Source of the DNA: CAZXPA01 sp964642485
GTDB lineage: Bacteria > Patescibacteriota > Patescibacteriia > UBA2591 > UBA6264
Assembly (NCBI GenBank): GCA_964642485.1
Contig: CAZXPA010000001.1
Location: 1-57,160 of the forward strand
Direction: 5' to 3'
DNA length: 57,160 nucleotides
Below, in pieces: positions 8,219 through 16,964 of this stretch. The notes under the pieces are model-generated. The model did no database searches. It was not told where the DNA came from and saw nothing but the letters and a program-made list of their open reading frames with translations. Position 1 is the first letter of the stretch; every line of letters starts with the position of its first letter. Made by a program: the position numbers and the translations under genes.

Positions 8219-9595
8219 ATGCAGAAGAATAAAAAAATAAAAATTTTAATTGGACTCTTGATCGCTGTCTTTTTACTGACCTCTGGCCTGGGTTGCAAAT
8301 GTACGCCAAAAAGATTAACTGAAAGGACTCAACCAGTAAATTTAGTTTATTGGCGGATCCAGGACGGGCAAGATGCTTTTTCAGCTATTATTCAAGGATT
8401 CCAAGCACTCTATTCGCACGTCTCCATTACTTATAAATTAATTCGACCAGAGGAATATGAGCAAGCTCTTCTTGAGGCCTGGGCTGAAGACAGGGGTCCA
8501 GACATATTTTCTATTCCTAATACCTGGTTAGGAAAGTACCAAGCAAAAATTTTACCCATAGGTTTATCAAGTGAGGTAGTTGTGGCTCGACAGATAATGA
8601 CAGGGATAACCAAGAAAGAACCAAAAATTATTATAGAAAGAAAAAAAGCTCCGAACATGAGGCAGTTAAGAGAGATTTTTATTGAAACAGTGCCCAAAGA
8701 TATTATAATTAACAATCAAATCTATGGCTTACCTTTATCTTTAGATATTTTAGTCCTTTATTATAATCGAGATTTTTTAAACAGCGCGGGAATTATTAGT
8801 CCCCCTCAGACCTGGCAGGAATTTGTTAATGATGTTAATCTTTTAATCCTTCAAGATCGTTATGGGAATTTTATCCAATCTGGAGCTGCTTTGGGGACAG
8901 CAGAAAATGTTGCTAATCTAACTGACATTCTTTCTTTGTTAATGCTTCAAAACGGAACACCAATGGTTAATCAGAACAACCGGGTAGTTTTTGGCGAGCC
9001 GTTGGCTGATGATTTAGGTTATTTTCCTGGTCAGGAGGCCCTGAGATTTTATACTAGTTTTGCCAACCCCCTTCAAGAAATTTATACCTGGAATAACCAG
9101 ATGCTTAACTCTTTAGACGCTTTTATTCAGGGTCGAGTTGGATTTATTTTTGGTTATTCAGATTATTTACCAATTATTAAAGAACAGGCTCCAAAATTAA
9201 ACTTCGATATTGCCAAGGTTCCGCAAATCAGCGGTTCACTTAGAGAAGTAAATTATGCCCAGTATTGGTTGGAAACAGTTTCTAAGAAAACCAAACATCC
9301 CCATGAGGCCTGGGCTTTTATACTCTATGCTACTGAGGCGCAAAATGCCAAGACATTTATTGAAAGAACCAAACATCCAACTAGTCATCGGGATTTAATC
9401 AAAGAACAATTAGAAGATTTTGATTTAGCGCCATTTGCCAACAGTGTATTAACAGCTCAAACCTGGTATCGAGGGAAAAATTATTCTTTGGTTGAGGAGG
9501 CCTTTCAGGAAATGGTCAAAGACACTTTAACTGGAGAGAAATCTATTGGCGAGGCAATCAGTTATTGTGCTCAGAAGATTAATTTGACGTATTGA
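8219..9595 (+). CDS. Extracellular solute-binding lipoprotein (SBP family 1-like)
   Basis: 458 residues with an N-terminal membrane segment ending in LTSGLGC, a lipobox-like site (Cys about 26), so probably a lipid-anchored surface protein. The rest fits type 2 periplasmic binding proteins for sugars: VNLVYWRIQDG at the start, PDIFSIPNTW (about 99), YGLPLSLDILVLYYNRDF (about 166-184), PPQTWQEFVNDV and a C-terminal AWAFILYAT helix. Members deliver oligosaccharides to ABC importers. No permease or ATPase gene is next to it; it sits between galU and pilin-like genes. The ligand is unknown. In host-dependent Patescibacteria such proteins may serve scavenging or surface binding, which is speculation here. 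Confidence 0.8.
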   Translation: MQKNKKIKILIGLLIAVFLLTSGLGCKCTPKRLTERTQPVNLVYWRIQDGQDAFSAIIQGFQALYSHVSITYKLIRPEEYEQALLEAWAEDRGPDIFSIPNTWLGKYQAKILPIGLSSEVVVARQIMTGITKKEPKIIIERKKAPNMRQLREIFIETVPKDIIINNQIYGLPLSLDILVLYYNRDFLNSAGIISPPQTWQEFVNDVNLLILQDRYGNFIQSGAALGTAENVANLTDILSLLMLQNGTPMVNQNNRVVFGEPLADDLGYFPGQEALRFYTSFANPLQEIYTWNNQMLNSLDAFIQGRVGFIFGYSDYLPIIKEQAPKLNFDIAKVPQISGSLREVNYAQYWLETVSKKTKHPHEAWAFILYATEAQNAKTFIERTKHPTSHRDLIKEQLEDFDLAPFANSVLTAQTWYRGKNYSLVEEAFQEMVKDTLTGEKSIGEAISYCAQKINLTY

Positions 9596-9683
9596 TTGTT
9601 GATCGCTTATTGCTGATTGTTAAAAATTCTAACAATTAACTATCAACAATTAACAATTTTATCTTTTTAAAAATAATCAAACG
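9596..9683. repeat. AT-rich gap with TTGTTAA-type repeats
   Basis: No gene. It contains ATTGTTA and TAACAAT arms around AAAATTC, and further ATCAACAATTAACAATT units, of the same octamer type found before many genes in this window. It may carry the promoter of the pilin-like gene at 9684, but no clear -35/-10 pair was singled out. Confidence 0.4.
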
Positions 9684-10496
9684 ATGTTCTCCAAAAGGAT
9701 AATTGTATTAATTCTAACTATTTGTTTTCTTGCTTTAGAATTTAATTTTGTTTTCGCGCAAGAAGGACCCGATTATATTGGCGATGGTAGATATTCTAAC
9801 TGCACCTTGGCCGAAGGAGAAACAAACGTATATCACTGTATTTGTCAGTCTGTTAACGAGGTTGAGGATTGTCATGTCGGAGAATTAATTAGTCATCCAG
9901 TTTGTGCTTGTTGCGGCGATTGCACTTTAAATGATTTTCTTAGACTAGGAACTGGCGTTGCTGATATAATTTTAAGATATTTAGGGGTTGCCGCTTTGCT
10001 ACTTTTTGTTGTTGGTGGTATAATGTGGATAACTTCAGGCGGATCTTCAGAAAGGGTTCAAAAAGGAAAAAAGATTATCACCGGCTCAATTATTGGTATG
10101 GTTATAGTTTTATTTGCCTTTACGCTTACTAGGTCGTTAATGAAAGCGCTTGAGATTGAAGAATATTTACCCGAGGAGAAAAGTCAAATAACAGAACTTC
10201 CTAAAATAGAATGGCGAGATTGTTGGAAAAATTGGCCCATGTGCCTCAGGCCATATAGAAAAAATTGTAAAGGCCTGGGGGTGCAGAGTTTACAGGGGAG
10301 ACTACAGCAACTGAATTGTTTGGAGGGAAGAAACGAAGAAATAGATGGTTGTTACGGCCCAAAAACCTATGCAGCTGTTCAGGCTTTTTGTCTGGCGAAT
10401 TCAATTTTTTCCACTGATTGTCAGCCAGGTCTAAGTAATTCCGAGTTTGAACAAAAGATATATAATGACCCCGGTGCAAATTCTTGCTCGCCATAA
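9684..10496 (+). CDS. VirB2/TrbC-like pilin fused to a peptidoglycan-binding domain
   Basis: 270 residues. A signal peptide (about 1-25, ending VFAQ) is followed by a Cys-rich segment (CHCICQ, VCACCGDC). Next come two membrane helices around VVGGIMWITSGGSSERVQKGKK (about 105-125), the signature shared by four proteins in this array. The C-terminal part (about 190-265), with LGVQSLQGRLQQL and CYGPKTYAAVQAFC, resembles a PG_binding_1 domain, with extra Cys. Proteins of this type are annotated as pilin or TrbC-like subunits of type IV secretion systems in Patescibacteria. A wall-binding domain on such a subunit is unusual and suggests anchoring of the apparatus to peptidoglycan. It is the first of the array, 25 nt before the next gene. 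Confidence 0.7.
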   Translation: MFSKRIIVLILTICFLALEFNFVFAQEGPDYIGDGRYSNCTLAEGETNVYHCICQSVNEVEDCHVGELISHPVCACCGDCTLNDFLRLGTGVADIILRYLGVAALLLFVVGGIMWITSGGSSERVQKGKKIITGSIIGMVIVLFAFTLTRSLMKALEIEEYLPEEKSQITELPKIEWRDCWKNWPMCLRPYRKNCKGLGVQSLQGRLQQLNCLEGRNEEIDGCYGPKTYAAVQAFCLANSIFSTDCQPGLSNSEFEQKIYNDPGANSCSP

Positions 10497-10521
10497 AAAA
10501 GTAATTAATTATTATTGATTA

Positions 10522-10890
10522 ATGACTTTTCAAAGAAAAAAAATTTATTTTGTCCTGATTTTAAGTTTAATTATTATTGGTTATTCGTTGTCAGCCAATT
10601 TTTCTCAAGCTGCAGATCAAGCAGCAGAAACTGTTACTTTAGATGATCCCCTAGGTGAGAGAGATATTCCAGAATTAGCCGGCAGTATTATTCAATATAT
10701 TTTAGGAATAGTTGGGGTTTTAGCTTTGGCAATGTTTATTTATGGCGGGATTATTTGGATGACTTCTGGCGGGAGTCCAGAGAAAATTAAAGCTGGTAAG
10801 GACACAATTGTTTGGGCGATTTTAGGTTTGGCTTTTATTTTCTTTAGTTATGCGATCTTAGATTTTGTTCTTAGAGCTTTTATTGAATAA
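10522..10890 (+). CDS. VirB2/TrbC-like pilin subunit
   Basis: 122 residues: a signal peptide (about 1-30, ending SQAA), a short mature region and two hydrophobic helices. Between them is the array signature YGGIIWMTSGGSPEKIKAGKD (about 75-95). Size and layout match the VirB2/TrbC pilin family, small proteins that assemble as pilus or membrane-channel subunits. It is shorter than its left neighbour and lacks the Cys-rich and PG-binding parts. The exact role (polymerising pilin or membrane-embedded accessory subunit) cannot be told from sequence. Confidence 0.72.
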   Translation: MTFQRKKIYFVLILSLIIIGYSLSANFSQAADQAAETVTLDDPLGERDIPELAGSIIQYILGIVGVLALAMFIYGGIIWMTSGGSPEKIKAGKDTIVWAILGLAFIFFSYAILDFVLRAFIE

Positions 10891-11167
10891 ATAAAGAGTT
10901 TTCTCAAAAATTTCAAGGTTGAGTTTATTAAAATCGCAGAAATTTTTGTAAGAAAACCTTTACTCCCTCCTTTTGCGCAAACGCGAAAAGAAGGGGGTTC
11001 TCGAAAATCTAATCAAAAATTTTTCGGTCTCAGACCTCCAATTTTTGAAAATTTTCGGAAAAAGATATCCACACCCTAAGGTTGACCCCGTGGAAGAATT
11101 TTGATAGTCTAAGTGTATTAGTAATTATTAAGGGCTGTTGTTTAGTTGTTGGTTAAAAGCAACTGAA
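10891..11167. repeat. Gene-free stretch with a GC-rich hairpin repeat (copy 1)
   Basis: No gene is seen. At 10963-10997 lies an imperfect hairpin with arms CTCCCTCCTTTTGCGC and GCGAAAAGAAGGGGG. A near copy is at 22205-22241. The surrounding bases contain AT-rich inverted pieces (AATTTTTGAAAATTTTCGG around 11040). TCCAC and GTGGA arms around 11071-11095 may form another small hairpin. Confidence 0.6.
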
Positions 11168-11197
11168 TTGACAAATTATTTATTTGTGTTTTAATAA
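11168..11197 (+). promoter_or_regulatory. Candidate promoter upstream of pilin genes 3-4
   Basis: A consensus -35, TTGACA (11168-11173), is followed after 18 nt by a weak -10, TAATAA (11192-11197). If real, the transcript would begin just before the structured element at 11210-11278, which would then sit in the 5' leader of the pilin gene at 11341. Confidence 0.4.
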
Positions 11198-11209
11198 ATA
11201 GATAATTAG

Positions 11210-11278
11210 TCCCTCTCCCCGCAGTGATGCATTTTTCTTAGAAATACGACAGTATTTTTATCACTGCTGGGCGAGGGA
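11210..11278 (+). ncRNA. Large stem-loop, candidate structured leader RNA or element
   Basis: The arms are 11210-11228 and 11260-11278: 19 nt each, complementary at 17 positions. The segment between them holds a second, perfect hairpin AAATAC-GACA-GTATTT (11242-11257). Both stems stand out from the AT-rich background. The element ends about 60 nt before the start of the pilin gene at 11341. It has no T-run, so it is not a standard terminator. It could be a cis-regulatory leader, a small RNA or a transposase-mobilised palindromic unit. No known riboswitch class was recognised. Confidence 0.5.
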
Positions 11279-11340
11279 TTCAAGGTCGTTTGATTAAAAT
11301 TCGCCTCCAAGGGGATTAAGGGGCGAAAAAAAGGTTTAAA

Positions 11341-11712
11341 ATGAAAAAGTATTTACCCTTTATTTGTTCAGGATTGTTAATAGCTCTACTTTTATTGCCG
11401 TCTGTTGCTCTTGGGCAGCTATTTGGTAATGAATATTTGAATGAATTTGGCAACGAAGCTGGTTTTGGAACTGCTGGTCTAGCTGAAATTATTGGGAAAA
11501 TAATTAGAGCTGTTCTAAGTCTTCTTGCTTTAGTAGCAGTTGTTTTAATTATTGTTGGCGGATTTCAATGGATGACTTCTGGCGGGAATCAGGAGAAAAT
11601 TGAAAGCGCTAAGAAATTAATGGGATCCGCTCTTATTGGTTTAGTAATTGTTGTTCTTGCTTACGCCATAGCTGCCTTCGTAATTAGCAGTCTAACCGGG
11701 GTGACTGATTAG
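11341..11712 (+). CDS. VirB2/TrbC-like pilin subunit
   Basis: 123 residues: signal peptide (about 1-25, VALGQ), a short linker with FGNEYLNEFGNEAGFG, then two hydrophobic helices. The signature IVGGFQWMTSGGNQEKIESAKK (about 77-98) is shared with its neighbours. It is almost the same length as the protein at 10522 and is probably a paralogue. It is followed after 19 nt by a fourth family member, so the two are likely co-transcribed behind the structured leader. The ATG lies after GGTTTAAA without a clear Shine-Dalgarno sequence. Confidence 0.72.
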   Translation: MKKYLPFICSGLLIALLLLPSVALGQLFGNEYLNEFGNEAGFGTAGLAEIIGKIIRAVLSLLALVAVVLIIVGGFQWMTSGGNQEKIESAKKLMGSALIGLVIVVLAYAIAAFVISSLTGVTD

Positions 11713-11731
11713 AACTTTTAATTACAAACTT

Positions 11732-12166
11732 ATGGAGCATCTCGACTGGAGAAGGCGGGCTTTTTGTTTTTTTGTGATATTTGTTTTATTAGCTGTTTTT
11801 ATTGGCCCTTTAATTCAGGGCCAAAAAGTTTTAGCTCAAGATTCTGAAACTTTAAAAAAATTAGAGGATACAGCTAAGAAAGCAGGATTAGGAGAAGAAA
11901 CTGATATTTCCGTTATAGTTGGTCGAATAATTAGCGTTGTTTTGGGCTTGATAAGTATAATCTTAGTGGTTTTGTTAATGGTTGGCGGATTTATGTGGAT
12001 GACAGCTGGTGGCAATGCTGAACAAGTAACTAAAGCCAAGACCATGATGACTAATGCTTTTATTGCTTTAGTAATTATTGTTTTAGCCTTTGCTATTACT
12101 CGTTTTGTGGTTAAGGAAATGATTGAGGTTACTGCCCCTCCTTCCAGCCCTCCTCCCAGCTCTTAG
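11732..12166 (+). CDS. VirB2/TrbC-like pilin subunit
   Basis: 144 residues: a signal peptide (about 14-36), a short polar part (SETLKKLEDTAKKAG) and two membrane helices around MVGGFMWMTAGGNAEQVTKAKT (about 86-107). A proline/serine tail (APPSSPPPSS) ends the protein and is unlike the other three. This is the last gene of the four-member pilin-like array. A strong terminator (12195-12224) follows, shared with the convergent glycosyltransferase gene. Confidence 0.72.
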   Translation: MEHLDWRRRAFCFFVIFVLLAVFIGPLIQGQKVLAQDSETLKKLEDTAKKAGLGEETDISVIVGRIISVVLGLISIILVVLLMVGGFMWMTAGGNAEQVTKAKTMMTNAFIALVIIVLAFAITRFVVKEMIEVTAPPSSPPPSS

Positions 12167-12194
12167 GTAGATTAAAACTCAACTTTAAAAAGAT

Positions 12195-12224
12195 TACGCC
12201 TGATTTTTTATCAGGCGTATTTTT
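12195..12224. terminator. Bidirectional intrinsic terminator between convergent genes
   Basis: A perfect 10-bp stem, TACGCCTGAT / ATCAGGCGTA, with a TTTTT loop and a TTTTT tail on the plus strand. On the minus strand the same stem is followed by AATC rather than a T-run, so it mainly ends the pilin-like transcript. Confidence 0.85.
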
Positions 12225-12939
12225 AATTTCTTCTCAATCGCCATTTAAGTTTTATCACCTCCCTCAAATAGGTAAGCGAGGTTTTAATGATTTTAATTTT
12301 TGTCTTTCGATCTTTTTCCTCTCGCCAATTAACAGGAATTTCTTTAATAGGGAGATGATAATGACAGGCTAAGATTAAGAGTTCAGTGTCAAAAAAAAGA
12401 TCATTACTTTTTATTTTCGGGATAATTTTTTCAACTACAGATTGGGAAACAGCTTTAAACCCGCAGTGGGTGTCAGTTAATTTAAGGTTAAAAAATAATT
12501 TAAGAGTGAGATTATATGCCCGGGAGCAGAAAATTCGAAAAAAAGACCATTTTAATTGACTTTGTTTGTGGTGCCGTGAACCAATAGCTACCTGATAATT
12601 TTTTTCAGAGATAGCTTTAATTAACAGAGGAATAAATTTTAATTCTGTTGACAGGTCAGCGTCCATAAAAATGTTAATGTCAGCGGAATGTTTTTGCCAG
12701 GCCTTTTTAATAGCAGCGCCTTTGCTTGGATAATTAAGGTGAAAATATTTTAGATTGGGATATTTTTTCTTTCTTTGTTGAACAATTTTTAAAGTTTTAT
12801 CAAATGAGCCATTATCAGCAACAATAATTAGCCATTGATAACCTAGAAGTTCTTTTTGACAAAAGTTAAAAAGTTGATCAAGTTTTTGACTAATAATTTT
12901 TTCTTCATTATAGGTAGGTAGGGTTATATTAATAGTCAT
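12223..12939 (-). CDS. GT2 glycosyltransferase, polyprenyl-phosphate sugar synthase type
   Basis: 238 residues with a GT-A fold of family GT2: the opening INITLPTYNEEKII (residues 3-16), VADNGSFDKT (about 40), the metal-binding DADLS (about 93) and CGFKAVS (about 159). These resemble dolichyl/polyprenyl-phosphate mannose or glucose synthases, which load a sugar onto a lipid carrier at the inner face of the membrane. It overlaps by 4 nt the end of the upstream membrane protein gene (12936-14576). The pair therefore looks like donor synthesis plus transfer. The sugar cannot be deduced. Confidence 0.85.
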   Translation of the reverse strand: MTINITLPTYNEEKIISQKLDQLFNFCQKELLGYQWLIIVADNGSFDKTLKIVQQRKKKYPNLKYFHLNYPSKGAAIKKAWQKHSADINIFMDADLSTELKFIPLLIKAISEKNYQVAIGSRHHKQSQLKWSFFRIFCSRAYNLTLKLFFNLKLTDTHCGFKAVSQSVVEKIIPKIKSNDLFFDTELLILACHYHLPIKEIPVNWREEKDRKTKIKIIKTSLTYLREVIKLKWRLRRN

Positions 12940-14576
12940 AATATAGTTTGATAAATGCTTACTTTTTTATTTTCAAAAATTTCTTCCAAATATTCTTTTT
13001 TTTGAGGCTGGAAAACCTCATTATTTTCTTTGCGAAAGAACAGATAGTCTATTTTATTTGTTTTTAAAAAGGCTTGTTTTTCCTGATCATGATTATTAGT
13101 TTCAAAAAACCAAGAAGTTTCTTGCTTTTTCTTTTTAAAATCAATAGTTTCAACCCCGTGGCCAACATAGGTCTTGCGAACAGCAAAAGCCGGGATAAGA
13201 TTAGCAGCTCGAAGGTCATAACGACTTAAAATTCTAGACTCTTCTGAAGAATTTTTCTTCAACCAGGTCATGGCTTCTATTATCCCTTCAGGAACAGAAA
13301 AATATGGATAAGGAAAATAGGTTAGGTCTTTAGCAACAATGAAAATGTTTGATGAGAAAAAAAGAAAGAAGAACAATATACTCCAGAGAAATTTATTTTT
13401 AAATAGCTTTAATTTCTGGTAGGAAATTCTTTTTTTAAGTTCTTGGTAGAGAAAAAATATACCAGAAGTGGCTAAAATGCAAATAATAAGATGCAGCCCC
13501 TCAGACATTTTTCTTTGTAGGGGCAAGGGGGAGTAAATGAGAAAGATTTGGGCTCCCAGCCAAGTAATTAAAAAAAGAGTTGCCTTATTTATTTTTCCAC
13601 ATTTTAGCAAGTTATATATGCCAATTAAAACTAAGGGTATAAGCAAACCATAGCCGATTAAAAAACTAAACCAGGGCGGGGTAAAACCAGCTGGGGCCGC
13701 CTGACTGATTCGGTGGATGGTCAGCCAATGAGTTGAACTCAGCCACCAGTAGTAAAAAAGAGAAGGTAGGGAGACAATAAAGAGGATTAAACAATATTTA
13801 AAAAATAACCAATTAATTTGTTTTTCTTTAAAAAAAAGAATTAACCAAAAAAGACTTAAGACTAAAAAAACAGTTGGAAAATGATAAGGATGAACCTGGA
13901 AAAGAAAGAGTCCTAACAAGCCGGCTATTAAGGCATATTTGTAGTTTTTGTTTTCAAGAGCTAAAAGCATTAGAAAAAAGATGAGAACAATCAAGATTAG
14001 AGAAAAAATAAAAAGAGGATTAGTATAAAGGGTTAGAAAGGTGATTGCTTCCGGGGGCCATAGATCCATTGGCTGTTGCCGGGGTAAAAAGTTTGATAAT
14101 AGGGGCAGGAACCAGACGCCCAGGCCGCTTGAAAAACAAACTAGAAAAAGACAAATCTTTCGTTTTTGCTTTTTTTTAAATAGAAAACTAATAAAAACAT
14201 AGAAGATAAATAAAAAAACTGGGATTAGAATGATTCTTGAGGCTTGAAAGATTTGAAGAGCTGAGAGATGAAATGCTTTAGCAATTAACCCCAGGGTTAA
14301 AAAAAACAGATTAAGAATAATTCGTGGTTGTGTTTCAGTGGTATAAAGATCTTTAAAAAGCCAATGACCTGATTTGGCCTGTTCAATATAGGAAAAGTAG
14401 TTTGGGTAGTCGACTCGGTTGAGAGTGGAGACAGCCAAGAAATAAGTGTTTTTTGGAGCAGTCAAATAACCATAGAGATAGGGAAGGGTGGTGACAATAA
14501 TCAAAAGAACAGCTAGAATAACAATAAACAGCCTTTCTTTTTGATTAATATCTTGGACAATTTCTTTTATTGTCAT
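12936..14576 (-). CDS. Polytopic membrane protein, GT-C glycosyltransferase-like
   Basis: 546 residues with about ten to twelve hydrophobic helices and a soluble C-terminal part (about 440-546). The first outer loop contains YFSYIEQAKSGHWLFKDLYTTE, an arrangement like the first loop of GT-C transferases, where an acidic residue is catalytic. The C-terminal part has a typical AMTWLKKNSSEESRILSRYD segment, seen in PMT/ArnT-like proteins. I infer transfer of a sugar from a polyprenyl-phosphate donor to an outside acceptor. It is translationally coupled to the GT2 gene downstream. Its start lies only 18 nt from that of the divergent gene at 14595, so the promoters must overlap the coding ends. 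Confidence 0.7.
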   Translation of the reverse strand: MTIKEIVQDINQKERLFIVILAVLLIIVTTLPYLYGYLTAPKNTYFLAVSTLNRVDYPNYFSYIEQAKSGHWLFKDLYTTETQPRIILNLFFLTLGLIAKAFHLSALQIFQASRIILIPVFLFIFYVFISFLFKKKQKRKICLFLVCFSSGLGVWFLPLLSNFLPRQQPMDLWPPEAITFLTLYTNPLFIFSLILIVLIFFLMLLALENKNYKYALIAGLLGLFLFQVHPYHFPTVFLVLSLFWLILFFKEKQINWLFFKYCLILFIVSLPSLFYYWWLSSTHWLTIHRISQAAPAGFTPPWFSFLIGYGLLIPLVLIGIYNLLKCGKINKATLFLITWLGAQIFLIYSPLPLQRKMSEGLHLIICILATSGIFFLYQELKKRISYQKLKLFKNKFLWSILFFFLFFSSNIFIVAKDLTYFPYPYFSVPEGIIEAMTWLKKNSSEESRILSRYDLRAANLIPAFAVRKTYVGHGVETIDFKKKKQETSWFFETNNHDQEKQAFLKTNKIDYLFFRKENNEVFQPQKKEYLEEIFENKKVSIYQTIL

Positions 14577-14594
14577 TTAAAACTAGAAGAGACT

Positions 14595-16178
14595 ATGTTA
14601 AAAAATAAATCTTTTCAAAATTATCTGCTCTGGTCTATTTTGATTATTGTTATTTTACTAACAATAGTAATTCGGGTTCGCTTGCTTAGCGTTCCCCTTG
14701 AACGTGATGAAGGACTGTATGCTTACATGGGGCAGCTTTTATTACAAGGGGTTCCTTTATATGATCAGGCTTATGGAATTAAATTTCCGGGGATTTATTT
14801 TATTTATGGATTAATATTAGCAGTATTTGGGCAGACTCATGTTGGCATTCATTTTGCCTTGTTATTGGTGAACCTTGCCACAGTGTTATTGCTTTATAGA
14901 TTAGGCAAACGTTTATTTAATAATTGGGTTGGTGTTATTTCAGCCAGTGCTTATGCTCTTATGTTGCTGGGGGTTGGGATCCAGGGTTTTTGGGCAAACG
15001 CTGAGCATTTTGTAGTATTTTTAGCTTTGACAGGAGTTTTATTAATGGTGAAAGCTCTAGATTCGAGCCAATTAAAACATTTTTTCTGGAGTGGTGTGTT
15101 TTTTGGTTTGGCTTTAATTACTAAACAGCCAGGGTTGTTTTTTTTAATATTTGCTTTCGGATATCTTGTTTTCAGATTTTTAAAGAACCGACAAGATTCA
15201 CGGGTTTATTGGATAAGAAAAATTTGTTTTTTTAGTTTAGGGGTTGCTGTAGTAATGGGATTAACTTGTCTTTATCTTATTTTATTCAATGTTTTTCATC
15301 AGTTCTGGTTTTTAACAATTAGATATGTCTTGGAATATGTTTCTGAGATAACATTTTTCCCTGGATTAATTAATTTTTATCATAGCTTGATTTGGGTAGC
15401 TGGTCCTTATCTTTTATTTTGGTTGATTGCTCTTATTGGTTTGGTTTTTCTTTGGCAAGACAAGGAATTACGTTCTCGCCGAGTTTTTATAACAGGTTTT
15501 TTTGTTGCCTCATTTATTGCTATTTGTCCAGGTTTATACTTTAGGCCGCATTATTTTACCCTTTTAATGCCAGCAATTTGTTTGTTAATTGGTATAGGTT
15601 TGTACAGTATTACAAAGTTTTTTATGAGGCTCAATTTTCAGTTAATGAACCCGATAATACTAATTTCTTTAATTTTTGTTATTTTACTTCATCCAATATT
15701 GGTTCAGAAAGACTTTTTATTCCAGCTAAGCCCTGAGGCAGTTTGTCGACGGGTTTATCCAGCTCCTTTTCCGGAATCATTAGAAATAGCTAATTATATT
15801 AAACAACAGACTTCTTCTAATGACAAGATTGCAATTATCGGTTCAGAGCCGCAAATTTATTTTTATTCACACAGACGCGCGGCCACACCATATCTTTATG
15901 TAGATTGGTTAAGAGAAAAGCAGAAATTTGCCTTACAAATGCAGAAAGAGATGATTTCTGAAATTGAAACTAATCATCCAGAACTTTTAATTTTTGTAAA
16001 TCATCCAAATTCATGGGGAGGAACGTCACCAGACCTGGCAGAATCATTAATTAATTGGTTTAAACAATACACAGAAAAAGAATACAATTTGGTGTATGAG
16101 TTAACTATAGATGGAAGCATTAAGCACGTTTCTCATAAGGGGCACCGTTTCTCTGTTTATAGAAAAAAGTCTAGTTGA
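14595..16178 (+). CDS. Polytopic GT-C glycosyltransferase (GT39/ArnT-like)
   Basis: 527 residues with many membrane helices. The first outer loop carries PLERDEGLYAYMGQLLLQG followed by YDQAYGIKFPG, the acidic motif and downstream pattern of GT39/ArnT/RgtA-like transferases; the Asp of RDEG is the likely catalytic residue. The C-terminal soluble part has IAIIGSEPQIYFYSHRRAATPY, usual in this family. It would move a sugar from a lipid-phosphate donor to a surface acceptor. The frame extends back to 14541, but the ATG at 14595 is chosen because the earlier start would overlap the divergent gene and adds a hydrophilic tail. It is convergent with the GT2 gene at 16212. Confidence 0.82.
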   Translation: MLKNKSFQNYLLWSILIIVILLTIVIRVRLLSVPLERDEGLYAYMGQLLLQGVPLYDQAYGIKFPGIYFIYGLILAVFGQTHVGIHFALLLVNLATVLLLYRLGKRLFNNWVGVISASAYALMLLGVGIQGFWANAEHFVVFLALTGVLLMVKALDSSQLKHFFWSGVFFGLALITKQPGLFFLIFAFGYLVFRFLKNRQDSRVYWIRKICFFSLGVAVVMGLTCLYLILFNVFHQFWFLTIRYVLEYVSEITFFPGLINFYHSLIWVAGPYLLFWLIALIGLVFLWQDKELRSRRVFITGFFVASFIAICPGLYFRPHYFTLLMPAICLLIGIGLYSITKFFMRLNFQLMNPIILISLIFVILLHPILVQKDFLFQLSPEAVCRRVYPAPFPESLEIANYIKQQTSSNDKIAIIGSEPQIYFYSHRRAATPYLYVDWLREKQKFALQMQKEMISEIETNHPELLIFVNHPNSWGGTSPDLAESLINWFKQYTEKEYNLVYELTIDGSIKHVSHKGHRFSVYRKKSS

Positions 16179-16211
16179 GTTTTTTAAAAGAGATATTAAG
16201 TTTCAAGTTGA

Positions 16212-16964
16212 TTATTTTATAAATCTAGGGTCTTTTTTTATTCTCCATTTTGATAATACAAAATCAAGTAAAGCTTTTAAAACATCTAGGCCGTATTGGA
16301 TGCTTCTTTTAAAGCCAATCATTGAAGCTTCTTTAAAGTAGCGAGTGGTGATGGGGATTTCTCTGATTTTGAATCCATGGATTTTAAGCTGAATAATAAT
16401 TTCTGTGTCAAAAACAAAATCATTTGAATTTAGTTTAAAAGGAATAGTTTTAAGAATTTGACGGCTATAAGCTCGAAAACCAGAATGATATTCAGTAAGC
16501 TTAAGACCTAAAACAAGATTTTCTATTTTTGTCAAAAGAATATTAGCTAAATATTTCCAAAAGGGCATTCCTCCTTCAAGAGCCCAGCCCTTGACCATCA
16601 TCCGTGAACCAAAAACAGCGTCAGACCAACCCCTAATAATAGGGAGAACAATTTGAGGAATATAAGTTGGGTCATACTGATGATCAGGGTGAACCATAAT
16701 CACAATGTCAGCTCCTAGTTTAAGGGCCTGTTGATAGCAGGTTTTTTGATTTCCCCCATAACCTAAGTTTCTTTGATGTCTAAAGGTGTTAATCCCTAAT
16801 TTTTTTGCCACCTTAACAGTATTATCTTGACTGGCATCATCAACTAAAATTATTTCATTAACCCAGTTTTGATCAATATCATCAAGGGTTTTTTTAAGAG
16901 TTTTTTCTGCATTATAGGCTGGGAGGACAGCAATAATTTTGTAGTCAGGAGCTTTAATAGACAT
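16212..16964 (-). CDS. GT2 glycosyltransferase, polyprenyl-phosphate sugar synthase type
   Basis: 250 residues: KIIAVLPAYNAEKTL (residues 9-23), ILVDDASQDNT (about 39), RNLGYGGNQKTCY (about 65), the metal-binding HPDHQYDP (about 92) and YHSGFRAYSR (about 158). These fit DPM/DPG-synthase-like enzymes (family GT2) that make a polyprenyl-phosphate sugar. It overlaps by 11 nt the upstream membrane protein gene (ends 16954), repeating the GT2-plus-membrane-protein pairing of 12223-14576. It is clearly divergent from the first GT2, so it may use another sugar. Confidence 0.87.
   Translation of the reverse strand: MSIKAPDYKIIAVLPAYNAEKTLKKTLDDIDQNWVNEIILVDDASQDNTVKVAKKLGINTFRHQRNLGYGGNQKTCYQQALKLGADIVIMVHPDHQYDPTYIPQIVLPIIRGWSDAVFGSRMMVKGWALEGGMPFWKYLANILLTKIENLVLGLKLTEYHSGFRAYSRQILKTIPFKLNSNDFVFDTEIIIQLKIHGFKIREIPITTRYFKEASMIGFKRSIQYGLDVLKALLDFVLSKWRIKKDPRFIK

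Noticed and set aside
8219..12166. A complete ABC sugar importer around the solute-binding protein
   Set aside because: No permease or ATPase is present; the following genes are pilin-like membrane proteins.
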